Source: Dillenia suffruticosa
Lineage: Eukaryota; Streptophyta; Magnoliopsida; Dilleniales; Dilleniaceae
DNA: 64,000 nt
Reading direction: 5' to 3'
Assembly: GCA_033439265.1 (NCBI GenBank)
Contig: JAVTVX010000009.1
Span: 485,609-549,608, forward strand
Shown in pieces: positions 38,666 through 51,268 of the stretch (the first letter of the stretch is position 1; every line of letters starts with the position of its first letter). The notes under the pieces are model-generated. The model was not told the origin of the DNA. It ran no database searches and saw only the letters and a list, made by a program, of their open reading frames with translations. The translations under genes were made by a program, and so were the position numbers.

Positions 38666-40333
38666 GTATACAATTTTTAATATAATTAATGGTAAAAGAT
38701 AATTGATTTGATAAATATCAAAAGGAAAAAAAGCAAGAAAATGAAAAGAAATCGAATATCAACAAACAAATCGAATATCAGCAAAGCAAATCAAATAACA
38801 GAAAAAACAATATCAAAATCTATGGAAAAACAAGGTATTGAAATGTTTTTTGAATTTTTCATTCTATCTACTTCTAATAAAGAAAAGTTGAGGGTAGAAG
38901 AAGATTTGGATGTTCAAAAAAGAAGTTCGATAGTGAGTTTTTGCTAAGACCTCAAAAAATTGAACTTTTAATGTTCGTCGGACAAAATCTTTCACAAAAA
39001 AAAAAATTCAAAAAAAATTTCTCTCAAATTCTCTTATTTCCACTTTCCTCTCACTAATTTTCCTACAACTTAAGTTACATCTTTTACCAATTATAGTTAA
39101 TTGAGGAGATGCAATAAATTGAGAGATAAATGAGATAAATGTCTATCAACTTATCTCTATCACCCAATGAATTGAGGGATTCTAATAAATTTTGTAACGT
39201 GATTTATTAATGAGATAAATGTCTGAAAGGTTAAGTTTTCAATCACCCAAAATACATGTGACACTTTTGTCCTTTTGATTATTATTTTTTATTTTCTTTG
39301 CTTGATATTAGAGGGGTAGAAAATGGAAAATCTAAGTCTTCATGCTCAAAAAATTGAAAGCAATTAAGATAGAGCCAAAAGACTCGATCCATTTTAATCA
39401 CCTTTAATGATATTCAATGTATTTGTGCAGTAATGTGAGAGGCAGTCGTTAGTTACATTTTTCTGTTTTCCTAAGTAGGGGCACCTAGCATTATTATTCA
39501 CTGTAGGCATTACCATGAACACTGGACCCGCCATGGAAGGTCGGCTGCTAGTTTTTTCTGACAATGAACCAGAACAAGAGGATTGTGTAAAGGATAGAAA
39601 ATGCGATAAATCAAATGAGTAATCTTGCTCTGTTAGAGGAGGTCTGCAGAATAATTGATCGCCTCTCTTGCATCCTATGGTGGGGAGTAGTGAACATGTC
39701 CAGAAATCTATTAAGTGCTGGAATGGTTACTGTGTACCTCAGTACTACTCAGATTTACCCATTTTGGTTTGGAGTACGAGAAGGAAGAGAGGAGATAAAA
39801 TAGAGGGGTCGGGATAGAAATTTCAAAAATGTATAAGGGTAAAGTTAGAAGAAAATATTTATCAAGTTTTTTATCTCCGTCTTCATACTCATAACAACTC
39901 AAAAAATAGATACCGAAATTTGTTTCATTTTTGTCCCAGAGATGGAGACGATGCAAATCAAACGTGATTTTTTCTGCTCGTACCCATCCCTTCTATCCTT
40001 TATACCATTCCAAGCTCTACCTAGAAATGTCAATATGTTGTTGTTGTCTTGTCTTTCAACAATTAGGGTGGAATCAGAATAATGGTTTTGGTATATATAA
40101 CGGCACACATATATTACACAATGTAGAGATATACAAGGACACATTTTGGACTCCTTGAATCATACTTCCATATGCCATACAAATGTAAGCAAAGTATATG
40201 ACATATAAAATTTATTATGACCTGAATTTATGAGGCCCTTTTACAAATTAGGCCTCAATACTCCAGTTTTACCCCACTTTCGGATTTATTTGGGAAAAGT
40301 ATGAAAAGTAATCCAATCGTCTTTTTTTCAATT
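38666..40333. other. AT-rich DNA between the LTR remnant and the HHT-like gene
   Basis: The first few hundred bases are A-rich and may be leftover element sequence, but nothing identifiable is encoded. The last few hundred bases should hold the 3' UTR of the minus-strand acyltransferase gene. No other gene is seen. Confidence 0.45.
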
Positions 40334-41739
40334 CTAGATCTGCATCAGTTCTTCAAAAGTCTTCATTGCCGAATTTGGCAAGCCCAGAATCACATTTGTG
40401 CTTTTCCGGGCTTTACCATGGGACAGGAATAAACTGACTTCCTTCTCGGGCAATGCCACAGGGCCAGATAGTACGGGATCACCCCAACCAAAGTCTATAG
40501 TATGGAAAGATAGCCTAGACCAAGTTGTGATCAGTAGTGTTGCAGTAAGAGAAGGCCTTGCTCTTGTTACCTCGAAATAGTCTATGGCAGATCTCATATA
40601 ACTGTCTGTTATCATATTTATGGCCTTCTGAACTAGCTGCACAGTGAACGATAAGTGATTGTTTACAATCTCACCAGCACTATGTAGAGAATTGGTTAAT
40701 ACGATGCCATTCCCAAAGTAAGGATCTGGCAATGGTGGCTCAAACCTAGACCGTGCATCGACAGCAAATAAGAGCTTTGCCTTTTGCTCTGGCCTCATCA
40801 TCAATGCTTGACATCTTGCTTTCCAGACAAAGGCAGCAAGGGCCTCGAATGAGGTGCACTTGGCAAGGACTCCATCTTCCATGGCCTTTTTCTTGAGCCT
40901 ATCAAGCTTTTCTGGGTCAAAAGAGAAGGATTTGTAGGCCATCTCTTCTTCATAAAGGTCTGAGAGATTCGAAACATCTTCAATCTCTGCAAATTCATGA
41001 TGGGTGAACTCTATCTTAGGTGGGTCTCGAGCCTTGAGAATGCCGCGGTCCAGAAATGGAAGAACTTTCAGTGGCAACCCTCTTGCAGTTTCTGTCCATA
41101 AGTTGATGAAATCCATCGCACCAACTCCATCAAACAAACAGTGGTTCATGCCCAGTCCGAGAACAAATCCTCCACATTTGAACTTTGTCAACTGGAACAT
41201 ACATTAGCATTTCATGAAAGTCAAGGCTAAAAAAAACTTCTAGTCCCACTAGTTTCCCACTTGCAATTGAAAGGAAAAGAGCAAACATAAAAATCTGCAC
41301 AAACCTGAACAACCAGTGGAGGAATCTCAAGTATGTGTTTTGCACCAGGAATGTTATAAACCAGCTTTCCGAGATTAGCAAAGTCAGCCTTTGTAATATC
41401 TCCAATCTCTTCCAATATACAGCTTGCATCCGCCTCAACAAAAACAGCACCCTCTCCAGTGCAATCCACTATGATCTTCCCTTCAGGGCTCACAGTCAGC
41501 CTTCCAGCTGAGGGATAATAATGAACAAGAACTTTTGACAATGCCTCCTTAAGCATGTCTGCTGCTTCCTCATTCCCTCTGTTGTCTGATTTAAAGCCAT
41601 AGATCGTATGGACAGTCACTGCAATGTTTTGGTCGAGGTTATTTAGGAAGTAGAAGCCCTTCTCTGTCTCCTCTGCTGGTTGTACCAGAAGCGGCTCTCC
41701 TTTCTCGACAATAAGTTCAAACTTACTCGTATTCTCCAT
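40334..41739 (-). CDS. HHT1: Omega-hydroxyacid feruloyl transferase-like (BAHD), 2 exons
   Basis: Exons 41305-41739 and 40334-41191 (435+858 nt) join in phase 0 across a 113-bp GT-AG intron to a 430-residue protein, normal for BAHD enzymes. The start [20 protein letters not shown] matches the N-terminus of Arabidopsis HHT/ASFT (At5g41040). An in-frame segment upstream of this ATG has no other ATG. The catalytic HXXXD motif is H162-CLF-D166, and the structural motif DFGWG is at 378-382. Other family blocks are [39 protein letters not shown] and [11 protein letters not shown]. The Arabidopsis enzyme moves feruloyl from feruloyl-CoA to omega-hydroxy fatty acids or alcohols, making the aromatic ester part of suberin in root and periderm. 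Substrate choice here is inferred. All key residues are present. Confidence 0.93.
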
Positions 41740-43324
41740 TAGATAGAAACTCAACCTCCAGCACCTGGGCCAAATTCAATACAAGGAAACAATGCGAAAC
41801 AAGCAAATGGCAGAAACTTATACTGAATGCAAATTGAAAGTGCTCCACTATAAACAAAAGTTCAAGCAAGTTTTAACCAATTTGAGAATACCAGGTAAAA
41901 AGGTTCAACGATCACTTACAATAATCTGATCACACCTTCGTAACTGGAATGTAGGGAATTTTTGTGGTAGGGGGTTTATTGCAATTTGCGGGATCTATGA
42001 ATTTTTCAGAGTGTTATATAGTAAAGAGCAGAATTATTAAATCGAAACATATCTACTTTCTTGCACAAAACCATAAACTCAAGAAAATGACGTGCATTTC
42101 TACCTGATTGTAAATGGTTCATGCTATGCAATGCTAAATTACTAGTGAAGCTTATCTTGATGTGAGAGAGAGAGAGAAAGAGAGAATTGATCATTTTGCT
42201 TAGCAGATTGAGGTCACATGATCAGGATGGTGGTAGGCCACGAGCAAGAGAACCAAAACGCTACCTAGCCCAGATGATTTGGCGTGGGAGAGGGGAGATT
42301 GACACCCAGAATTTGTTTAATAGTTTTGGTCATATAAACTTTTGCCAAATAATCACCTATTGGCGTGCATTACCCATCAATTTCTGCTACTTCGTGCACG
42401 CAAACATATTTTCTAATCAAATAGCTTCAATGGAGTTCTTCGAGTCATGGTCAAGAACTTACGATAGACAGCAAAGAATGGCTCTTGATTCACAGATAAT
42501 AGGAAATGAAATGAAATTGCAATTTGTTGGGACATAACCATCCAACTTACTTGCCCATTAGGATTAGACCCTCCTATTCAAATTTGGGTCCCTAACCAGC
42601 AGTACCAACTTTGTACATTTGCATTTTCTGCATGTGAACAAGATATTGTACCATAAGCAAACGTTGTTCATTCTAAATTTATCAAGGCAGAAAATGTTTA
42701 ATAATCACTTTGTTACAAATTCAGAACAACCACCTTCGAGAATTTCCCAAACATCTTTAAATAATACCACGTAAATGAAAACCAAACCTAACCTAACATA
42801 TCAAGTCCAATTCAGTCAAATTATTTCAAAAGATACTAATATAAATTATCACATAAAATTTAATTCAACAACACTACATAACAAATCCCAATCCAAATCC
42901 AATAGGAGAGAGACTTTATCAATCATTTGCAGAAAATAAAACTAAAAATAAATTATTGCAACTTACCATATTTTTGTGCTAATCAAGAACTTCAAAGTCA
43001 ACAACTTGAAAGGGCTTAAATTAATTGACAAAATGGGAAAAAGTACAACTAGAGGATAACTTTTAAGCTAAAATAGAAGTCAATGAAAAAATACCACTAA
43101 GACACTAAGAACATGTTTGGGGTTTGGAGTCTTAAGTACTACTGGTAAGAACACCAAAACTATGGTACAAACGACCCCAGCCAAGGTCTTCACTATGGGA
43201 GAAAAGTGGTCCTAATGTCAAAGTGCACTGTATCATCTCCCTTAACTCCGTTTAAGAGGCAAAGGAAATGCAATACATGAATTATTTAATGTTATTTCTT
43301 AGACTGAAGAAAAAATGGAAAGAA
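41740..43324. other. HHT-like upstream region and DEK 3' flank
   Basis: No coding region is seen between these two minus-strand genes. A GA run lies at about 42162-42183. The first part must contain the acyltransferase promoter and leader, and the last part the DEK 3' UTR. The small plus-strand frame at 42187-42537 has no family resemblance. Confidence 0.5.
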
Positions 43325-46300
43325 CTATGCGTCCTTGCCATCTCCTTTCTCTTCTTTGTCATCATCCTCAGCTTCCTCTTCACTTTCGTCTTCCTCATCC
43401 GTCATGTTGTTGATCACATCTGTGATAATTTCCTTAACTTCTGCTTTCCTATGCATCAAATCCAGATCAAAATGGGTTCCTAATAACAATAAAGAAAACA
43501 AATTAGCATGATTCAACAAAGATTGGTTCAATTATCTCCACAGATACAACTAGCATACCTAATTGCCTGAGTATATCGGACAGTGTTGCCTGCATAAGAA
43601 AACATATGCACTTGGTCATTGACACAGTATGGAAACCTCTAAGGTCAAGCAATGCCAGACAACATCAATGCAACACTTACAGTATTGAAGTCCACTTCCT
43701 TCAGTATTTCAACAACAACTGTATGCATCTCCTCTTTAGTAGGCTCTATCTTGGACTTTGAGCCACCTTTACCTTTTCCTGGTTCAAAGAACATAAAGAT
43801 GAAGTGCCTTTTCATTAGAATGTACCCCAACAAAAGATATGAAAGATTCAGTTTCACGACAATAACCAAACTGAGAGGTATCCAAGTCTTATTGTGTTTG
43901 AAAGCTTGAAATTGCACGAAGACTGATAGTACTTGCAATGACAGACAACATGATCTAAGGCTAACAATGACTCCTAACTTTGCCCAAGGAAGCTGGAAAG
44001 ATCTTCTCAAAGGTGAAAGGGGATCCAAATAAGGAGTACCAACTTTGTCCAAGGCTTACCTTGTGCCAGCAGTCACGGCAATTGGATGGAGGCACAGATA
44101 CACATTATGCCAAATCAGTCAAAAAACATCAAAAGGCAAAGATTTGAAGCTCCATATAATTACCCTGATACTCTCAAATGCACAGAGTGCAGAAAGTAGA
44201 AGGAATAAAATGAAGACAGTATGAAACCAAAGTTTATGCCATCAGACGAATTATGGAAGATATTAAATTGAGAACAGAAAAAAGTACAACGTCCTCACCC
44301 TTAGAAGAACTAGCAGCCTCTGACTTGTTTGACCCTTTCGTACTTGATTTAGTTTCCTTCTTCATAGAAGCAGCCTTGCCTTTTGATTTCTCATTTTTAG
44401 TTTTCTTGTTCTCAGTACCTGGGACTTTGGATTTTGACGTCGTGCCAGAAGCACCACCTTTTTTAGGAGTAGAACTAGAAGCCTTTTTTGCCGATTTTGC
44501 ATCGCTTTTGGATGCTGTTGCTGATCTGCCCTTTTTGGCAGGTGTTGACTTATCTTGGCTTTTGGCTGTTGAATCTGCCTTCTGGGTCTTCTTTGAAGAT
44601 TTTGTTGGCCTTGGACTTTGCTCCTTGTCTTTGTCAGCTTCCTCGGATTCACTTCTCTTATCACTCTCCTCTTCCTGCTCGCTGTCATTATCATCATCTT
44701 CATGAGAGTCATCTTTGGGGTCCAAAGGTGCAGGTCTGTCTTCAGATTCCTCCTCTTCATCAACCTTGGCAGAACTCTTTTGCTTCCCCTTAACCTTTGG
44801 TGTTTGTTTTTGTTTCTGGATAGAAACAATGTAAAGCATATAGAATGAAACAGAAATAAGAGAAAAGCGGCGAAAAGTTATGCTGGCAACCAGCAAAACA
44901 ATCCAATAGCAGCAAATACTTAATACATAGTCTCAGAGTATCAGTCAGAAACAGTTTTACAATAAAGTGATTAAAAAAGAATATAGACGCAAAACTATAA
45001 AATACCAGAACAGTTGCAACCAAACACATAAAAAAAGAGATAAAAAGAAAAAGCCATGATTCACATGTATTATGTAACACAAGAGAGGCTCAGAGAATAT
45101 GAGTAACAAATGTACAACTAGGCAATAAATATGCCAAAGTTGGTTCCCCCACCCAACAATGCACCCTATGCACAACTAGGTGGACATCACAATTAGCCCA
45201 AAAGGTGCCAATGCATTAACATATGCAGTATGGCAATTGTGTTTCCTCATTTGCCACAAGGAAATATAAATTAGATACAACTTCACCCAAATCCTGTTAA
45301 ATATAATTATATTAGATGGTGCAGCAGATGATTTAAGGCATATTAAATGCTTTAAAGGCCTTAGTCAATTGCTCTATGTTTGATCTACAAGCATCCCAAG
45401 GATTATAAAAAACTCCTGCAAGTAATAAAACAGAATTTATTCTTACACATAGTTAATTGCCCTATGAACTACAGAGTGCTCTTTGTATGCAACCATGTGA
45501 AAAGGTTCCTGCAGAACATTAGGCACTTCCCCCACTCCAGGAGTTTGAAAAGTAAATGGGGTGACATTCTAGTCAACTAGCCACCTTCTCCTAGATTAAA
45601 TTTTACACAATAACCTCCGCTGCAACTGTTCTTTTAAAAATGTCATGCAAAATGCAACCAATGATGGAAAAAAGAACACCAACAAACATCCACTTCTATG
45701 GCTACTGCCTAGTCCCAGTCTGTATAGACAGAATTTCACTTAAATCTCAGAATTAATGTGATCATAAATTATTTGGACCAAATTTCACCTAAATCTGAAA
45801 TACACTCATCATTAAAACTGCAGATTCCATAGCCAAATTTCCTGGACCAAAATTGTAAGAAGTGTTGCCTCTTGACTATGGCACCAAGACTGTACTAAAC
45901 ACAGATATCTCAGTAAAATACATATAATTCAAATCATTACACAACCTCAACAGGGAGGTAAGCAAAATAGCATGGCTACAAATGTATATGTTATAATAGC
46001 TTGATAACATGGGAAGGTGCTTGAGACATCTTGATTGCAAACTCAAAATACAAAGTAGCATCAAAGAGGACATACCTTGGCAGGTGTTTCTGCAGAGGCC
46101 TCAGAATCAGTGGAGACCTTTCTTCTGCGCTTTGTAACTTTCTGAAAACAAAGGAAGACAGGTTAATGCAAAATATGTCCAATTGTAAATTGAATCGAAC
46201 ATGATGCATGAAAGAAAAGGATAATACAAAGTTACGACACCAACCTGCTCCTTATCAGCTAGCAAAACATCAGTTGTGGAATGTGGGGATTCCAAAAACT

Positions 46301-48676
46301 CCAACAATTTCACGGTGAGATCTTCCTGATATTTGAAAACAATCCAGATAAGAGGATTCTAACCTTAACATACAATTCAAACATTGAAATACCGTTTTTC
46401 ATTTACTAGCCTTCTTAATTGTGGTCTTGTTAACTGGAATGTTAAGAACATCACAAAAGTCCAATAACTTCTCCTTTATGCATTTGTCAAGCTTCTCCTT
46501 CACTTTTGCTCTCTGTTTTTCCTGCAGGAAAGAAAAGAAATGAAAGTTCCATGCATGTATTCACAGACGAATTTTAGCAAAACTAAGGGATTTCAACAGA
46601 GAAAATGCTGATGACCAGCAAGGACAGATACCTCATTCTCAACCCAAACAAATCCTGAAAATTTCCCAATGTTTCTTTTCAGATTATGTGTCTGCAAACA
46701 AAATTCAGCACATTACTCATGACAACAGCAGGATACACAATAAAATCGAAGGCAGATATAATAAAGTGCAAAAAACATGCGAAAGATGATAAAATCATAC
46801 TGAAAGTTAAATTGTTGGAAAGGTCACCTTTGCCTTCTTTCCAAACAGAACTGTGTGAAGTAGCTGTAGGTTTTCATCAGGTTTTCTCTTGGATAACTTG
46901 AAGGCAACTGAAATAGTTCACAAGATCAGAAAATAGGTGATTCTGCCAAGACAGAAATTTCTATTAGGTGTTTTAAAAAAAAGACTGGAATATATTATAA
47001 AAACAAAAGAAGCATGCCAGTAAAACTCTGCCTAGAGGTCTATCCTTCAACACATTGTTTAAGAGGTCAAAACTGGTATGAAGCAACTCGTGGGGCACAA
47101 AAACACCACAGATGAAGGAACTTGAGGATGAAAGCACCTTTTCAGACCTGTATGTCCAATTATAGAATAGACTTGATAAGACTGCAACATATTACATTCA
47201 AAACACAATGCAACGAAGAATGTAATCTGATGATTAGCACAGGCGACTCAAGGTGGTGCATAATTTTCAAAAAAAAACCGGAAACATAGTTTGATAGAAA
47301 TATCAGGGTAGTCAAATAAAACATTGAACCACATGCAAATATGACAAACACAATCTGTATGATCTAAATTATGACTTGTGAATGTGATTCAAACCACACA
47401 AGGTTCAAAAAAAAGCAGTACAGCCCATTTCCTTGAGTTTAATGCAAGTAGACACTGAAAACACAATACCGCAACATAATCACAAAGAAACAGAAGTTCA
47501 AAGGCATATCAAAACAACATTCATTGTCTAAAAACCTACAAAATGAAAATGAAACCAAGAATGTGTACAAGCAGGAATGTCTTCGATGAAAGAAACTCGA
47601 AAAGTCACAACATTTTGCATTTTGCCCAATTTAGGGTGTAAATAAGTTAGAGTAATAGCAAAAACTGTCCAAGGAAGTGCAAGAAGCACAATTTCATTTA
47701 TATCTCCATACAAACACTTCCTAATTGCCCTCTGCTTGAATTGCTAAATTCTTCTAGGAAAAATCATCAACCCAAATACTCCTTTTGAAAGCATTATGGC
47801 CCATCTTTACTAACTCATCAGAATACAAAATTCCCTAAAGGCATGCCAAAAATCTCTCATTTAGGGTAACGATAACCTGAACATTGGCCTTAAAAATCTA
47901 ATCGTAGTGTATGCTTTTCAACCATACTGGCTGCAAAAATCACAAGACATCCATATTTTTTGCTAATAATAAATGGGATACTATAAAATCCTATCCCAAT
48001 ATTTCTTTTGCTAGGTCCATAGCTAAAAATCACAAGGTTCATTCAAAAATGAAATTCAATCGGGGAAATAAACAGTAACAAGAGCAATCGCCAACAAATG
48101 ATGAAAACCAAGAAACAATTACCATTGGGTATGTCCTTAAGTTCAGTTCCACGACCCTGAAATGACATGAAAAGGAAATCTTGAGCCAACACAAATTAAC
48201 CCTAATTTCTAATATCCATTTTAAAAAGAAAAAGAAGAAAGTACCTTTTCAATGGAAAAACCCTTAGGAGCAGGAGTCCTCTCCACAGCCTCGGCAGAGA
48301 AGCGAACCACAGTTTTCCTCTCTCTTGTAGGCCTTTCATTCGGGGTAACAGGTTCCTTCGAGCTAGTCGAATTCCTCCCTTTCTTAGGCGTCTTGGATTC
48401 TTCTTCGCTCTTAGAAGATTTCCTCTTCTTCTTCGACTCTCCTTCATCTTTCTCCTCCCCACCTTTCTCTTCTTCTCCTTCTCCTTTCTCGTCCTTCTTT
48501 ACTTCTTCTTCTTCCTCTTTCTCTTCTCGTTGCTCCGTCCCGTCACCTTTGTCAGCTTCCTCCATTTCTTGATCTTCCTTCTCTTCCGCCTCTTCATCGT
48601 TCTCCTCGACCTCCAATTTCTCTTCGACGGCAGCTCCGTCTTTGAGCTTTTTCTCGTCTACGGTTTCGTAAGCCAT
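43325..48676 (-). CDS. DEK: DEK-domain chromatin protein, 11 exons
   Basis: Exons 48245-48676, 48123-48156, 46828-46907, 46632-46691, 46411-46521, 46245-46325, 46076-46141, 44299-44815, 43681-43778, 43559-43589 and 43325-43479 give 554 residues. The start MAYETVDEKK is the first ATG in frame. Residues about 15-95 are almost wholly Glu/Lys/Asp. The DEK core begins at GRGTELKDIPN (145) and runs through LLHTVLFGKKAKTHNLKRNI and FSGFVWVEN. A SAP-like stretch follows (LLDFCDVLNIPVNK...KEDLTVKLLEFLESP). A long Lys/Ser/Glu low-complexity region (exon 8) leads to the DEK_C domain (PTKEEMHTVVVEILKEVDFN...LMHRKAEVKEIITDVIN) and a short acidic tail. Plant DEKs bind histones and DNA and alter nucleosome occupancy; Arabidopsis DEK3 affects salt tolerance and germination. 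Intron 5 appears to use a GC donor. Confidence 0.93.
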
Positions 48677-48712
48677 GAAAATAAACACGCTTTAGAGGAT
48701 TTCGCGTCGCTT

Positions 48713-48750
48713 AAACCCTAGGGTTTTAGATGGCCAGACAAAAACCCTAA
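48713..48750. promoter_or_regulatory. Telo-box motifs upstream of DEK
   Basis: 'aaaccctagggtttt' (a palindromic double telo-box) and 'aaaaccctaa' lie 37-74 bases before the DEK start codon. The AAACCCTAA telo-box is a known plant promoter element bound by TRB-type proteins and is common in growth-linked genes. Confidence 0.55.
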
Positions 48751-49273
48751 TTTTTTTTTCTTCTCACTGGATCTTCGTAGAGAGAGGGAGAGAGGGAGAG
48801 TAAGAGAGAATGAGGATGAACGAAAAGAAGGGGGGGGGGGAGATTAAGGGAATTGAGGGGGGAAATTTGTGGAAAGGGCGGGGGAGCTGAATTTTGGTGG
48901 GGGTTTCAAAAATTTTGATGTGAAAACTATTAGCGGACTTGCCCGCAAGAACCTAAGTTTCGAGTGTGTGTCATCGAGAGCACTCCTCAATTTTTTAATC
49001 AATTTATGATTTATTTTAATTATTTAAATTTATGCAATTATTTTTAATTCTTAAAAAAATAAATTACTAACTAATAAAATAATTACTAAATTAATTTATA
49101 AAATAAAATTAAAAATTATTGATATCTAAGATTTTTAGAAAATATTAAATAAATTTTAAAATTCTAACGAATATATTTTAAAATTTTTATTTTATTTTTA
49201 AAAATTAAAATTGCAATAATAAAATTGAAATACAGACAAATAAATAAAAAATTTCAAATTTAAAAATTAAGGC

Positions 49274-49274
<1 letters not shown>

Positions 49275-49306
<32 letters not shown>

Positions 49307-49321
49307 GAATAATAATAATAA
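49275..49321. repeat. TAA trinucleotide repeat
   Basis: About fifteen TAA/AAT units, with one interruption ('aagaat'). Confidence 0.85.
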
Positions 49322-50749
49322 TGCAGTGCAAACACACAACCAAATCAAAACGGTGAAATTGAAATCAAATGCGCAAACAGTGGTGGAATGCAATCGTCTC
49401 TGGGAGGAGAACACGAAGCGACGACCGGAGAAGACGAATCGACCGCGGAAGTCGAAGCGACTGTGGTTGTTCTGGGCGGAGACAGCGAAGAACGGCGATA
49501 GAATCTTCAGAAGGCATCGAAGACAAATTCGATGACGGAGGCGATGTCGAGCCAATGGTGGTCGGAGGCGAACGTGCTTCTGACTGAGATTTCGAAGACC
49601 GGTGACGATTTGGCGAAGGGCGATAGGCGATAAAGTCAAACGGTGGAGATTGAATGTAGGCGGCGAAGCTTCGATGGAGGATGAACGGCTGAACTTTCGA
49701 AGGCGATTGAACTATTGATGAGAAAAGCGAACGGGCGGAGAAGTCGAAGAACACGAAGGCTGAACTCAAACGGTTGAACGGCGAATATAAATGTACGGCA
49801 GAGATGAACTAGACGTTCGAAGAAGAACTCGAAGGCGAATCGACGGTTCGACGGCAAACGGTGAATGAACAGTTGGACAAAAGCGCTGATGAAGTTGGAC
49901 TGAACAACGGCAACTTGAATTCCGAAGGTGAAATTGAAGAAAGCTACTAGAATTAAAAGCCAAAACTGAAAAAGAAAAGAAAACGGGAAGGAAAAAAACT
50001 CCGACTCCTTTTTCTCTCTGCGCACATATATGCTCCAATCCCCAATCATAGGGCTTAGATTTCTTTTCCATTTTTCCCTTTGTTTCCTCAGATTTTCTTT
50101 CAAACTTCTGTTCGATTGCAAAATCTTCAATCTCCATGATTCTGTTCTTCGACGTGCGTACTGCTACTGTAGTTCAATTTTGCAATCCCCTTGGCTTTAG
50201 GCTTGGGAAAAAAAATCAGTAAATCCGAGAATCCGCGATATCTGATCGGGAGCCGATCCGCAAAATGCAGATATCCGATCGGTCGGATTATACCGATTCG
50301 GATTTGATTTGGATTTTAGAGTGCGGATATGGAAACGGATTTAAGTTTTAAAATTCCATGTATATCTCACCATATTTGCATAAAAATGGGTCCGAACCCG
50401 AGATTCGTTCAAGAAAACTTGAAAAATCAAGGCTCCAACTCGATCTGAAAAATTAAAGGGGTCTCTGAATTCAAATCATAAATTTTATTTTTTATATTTT
50501 TAATTCATTTTATAAAATAATAAACACAAAATAAAAACATATTATTTATTTAAAATAAAATACAAAACAAAATTATTATATCCGATTAAGAATTATATAC
50601 CATTATAAAAATTAACATTGATAATACCATGAAATATTAAAAAATTATATCATTGTAATATATTAAAATTATCAAAATAATTATTACACTTTATCTTAGT
50701 CAAAAAGGTATATTATCAAAATAATTATTATTTTTTTTACCTTATCTTG

Positions 50750-50945
50750 TACACCGTTAGGTATTTGAGGTTTCGCTCTGACGAATTCAGATCAATCGTT
50801 GCAGTAATTCTTTTGGGAGGACGGGTTTCCTAACAGGGAACGTTCCATACACATGAGGGTCCGATACTCCCGACGGGAGTTGAATCTCGGTTATGTTTAA
50901 GGGTACTCAACCCTGTATTCAGTTGCCAATCCACATTAATAAAAA
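50750..50945 (+). repeat. Possible SINE-type repeat with A-rich tail
   Basis: A discrete GC-richer block in AT-rich DNA. It contains 'gggagttgaatctcggttat', which has the shape of a pol III B box, and 'aagggtactcaaccctgta', and ends in 'attaataaaaaaaata'. Family not recognised, boundaries approximate. Confidence 0.35.
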
Positions 50946-51186
50946 AAATAATTATTTAAATACCATGATATTTGATTTTAAATGAGTTGAATTCGTTGGT
51001 GTTGAAAATTGACTCAAAATTAAAATGAGTTTAAATAATGACCCAATCTCGACTTGGCCCCGAAAGGAGCCAAGCTTAGTTCTTTAAAACGGGTCGAGCT
51101 CAGGCCAAGCCGGCCCAGCCCAATTGCCAATCTTTCGTCTGAAGGCAATTAAGTAAAGTCTCTCACTCGCCTACTATAACCCTAAT

Positions 51187-51268
51187 AAACCCTAACCGAC
51201 GCTTTCCGATTCTCACCTCCATCATCGGTAGACGTCTCTCTCTCTCTCTCTCTCTCTCTAAACCCTAA
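51187..51268 (+). promoter_or_regulatory. Telo-boxes and CT tract at the SWI3A 5' end
   Basis: AAACCCTAA occurs at 51187-51195 and 51260-51268, on either side of a CT run at about 51235-51259. This arrangement is typical of a plant core promoter or leader and suggests that SWI3A transcription starts near here. Confidence 0.5.

Larger units (their letters stand above)
48751..51180. other. DEK upstream region and repeat-derived DNA
   Basis: After a G run (about 48829-48841) comes very AT-rich DNA to 49270 and a TAA triplet run at about 49275-49321. About 49360-49960 is unusually GC-rich and rich in 'cgaag/gaacg' words, with overlapping open frames on both strands that match no family I know. 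About 50200-50350 repeats 'cggat' words, and about 51050-51130 has 'cgagctcaggccaagccggc'. These textures resemble ends of plant hAT-type or other repeats, but I could not define an element. Confidence 0.4.

Noticed and set aside
44253-44705. 150-codon open frame opposite DEK exon 8
   Set aside because: It is the mirror of the Lys/Ser/Glu-rich DEK exon; the composition alone keeps the other strand open. It matches no family and has no promoter evidence.
48252-48572. 106-codon open frame opposite DEK exon 1
   Set aside because: It is the complement of the Glu/Lys-rich coding strand, giving a Ser/Phe-rich shadow.
49365-50137. Several 120-160 codon minus-strand frames
   Set aside because: They overlap each other and plus-strand frames in a biased GC-rich block. 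No domain or splice structure is visible and no family is recognised.
50200-51135. A complete hAT transposon
   Set aside because: The word patterns at each end recall hAT termini, but I found no matching terminal inverted repeats, eight-base target duplication or transposase.
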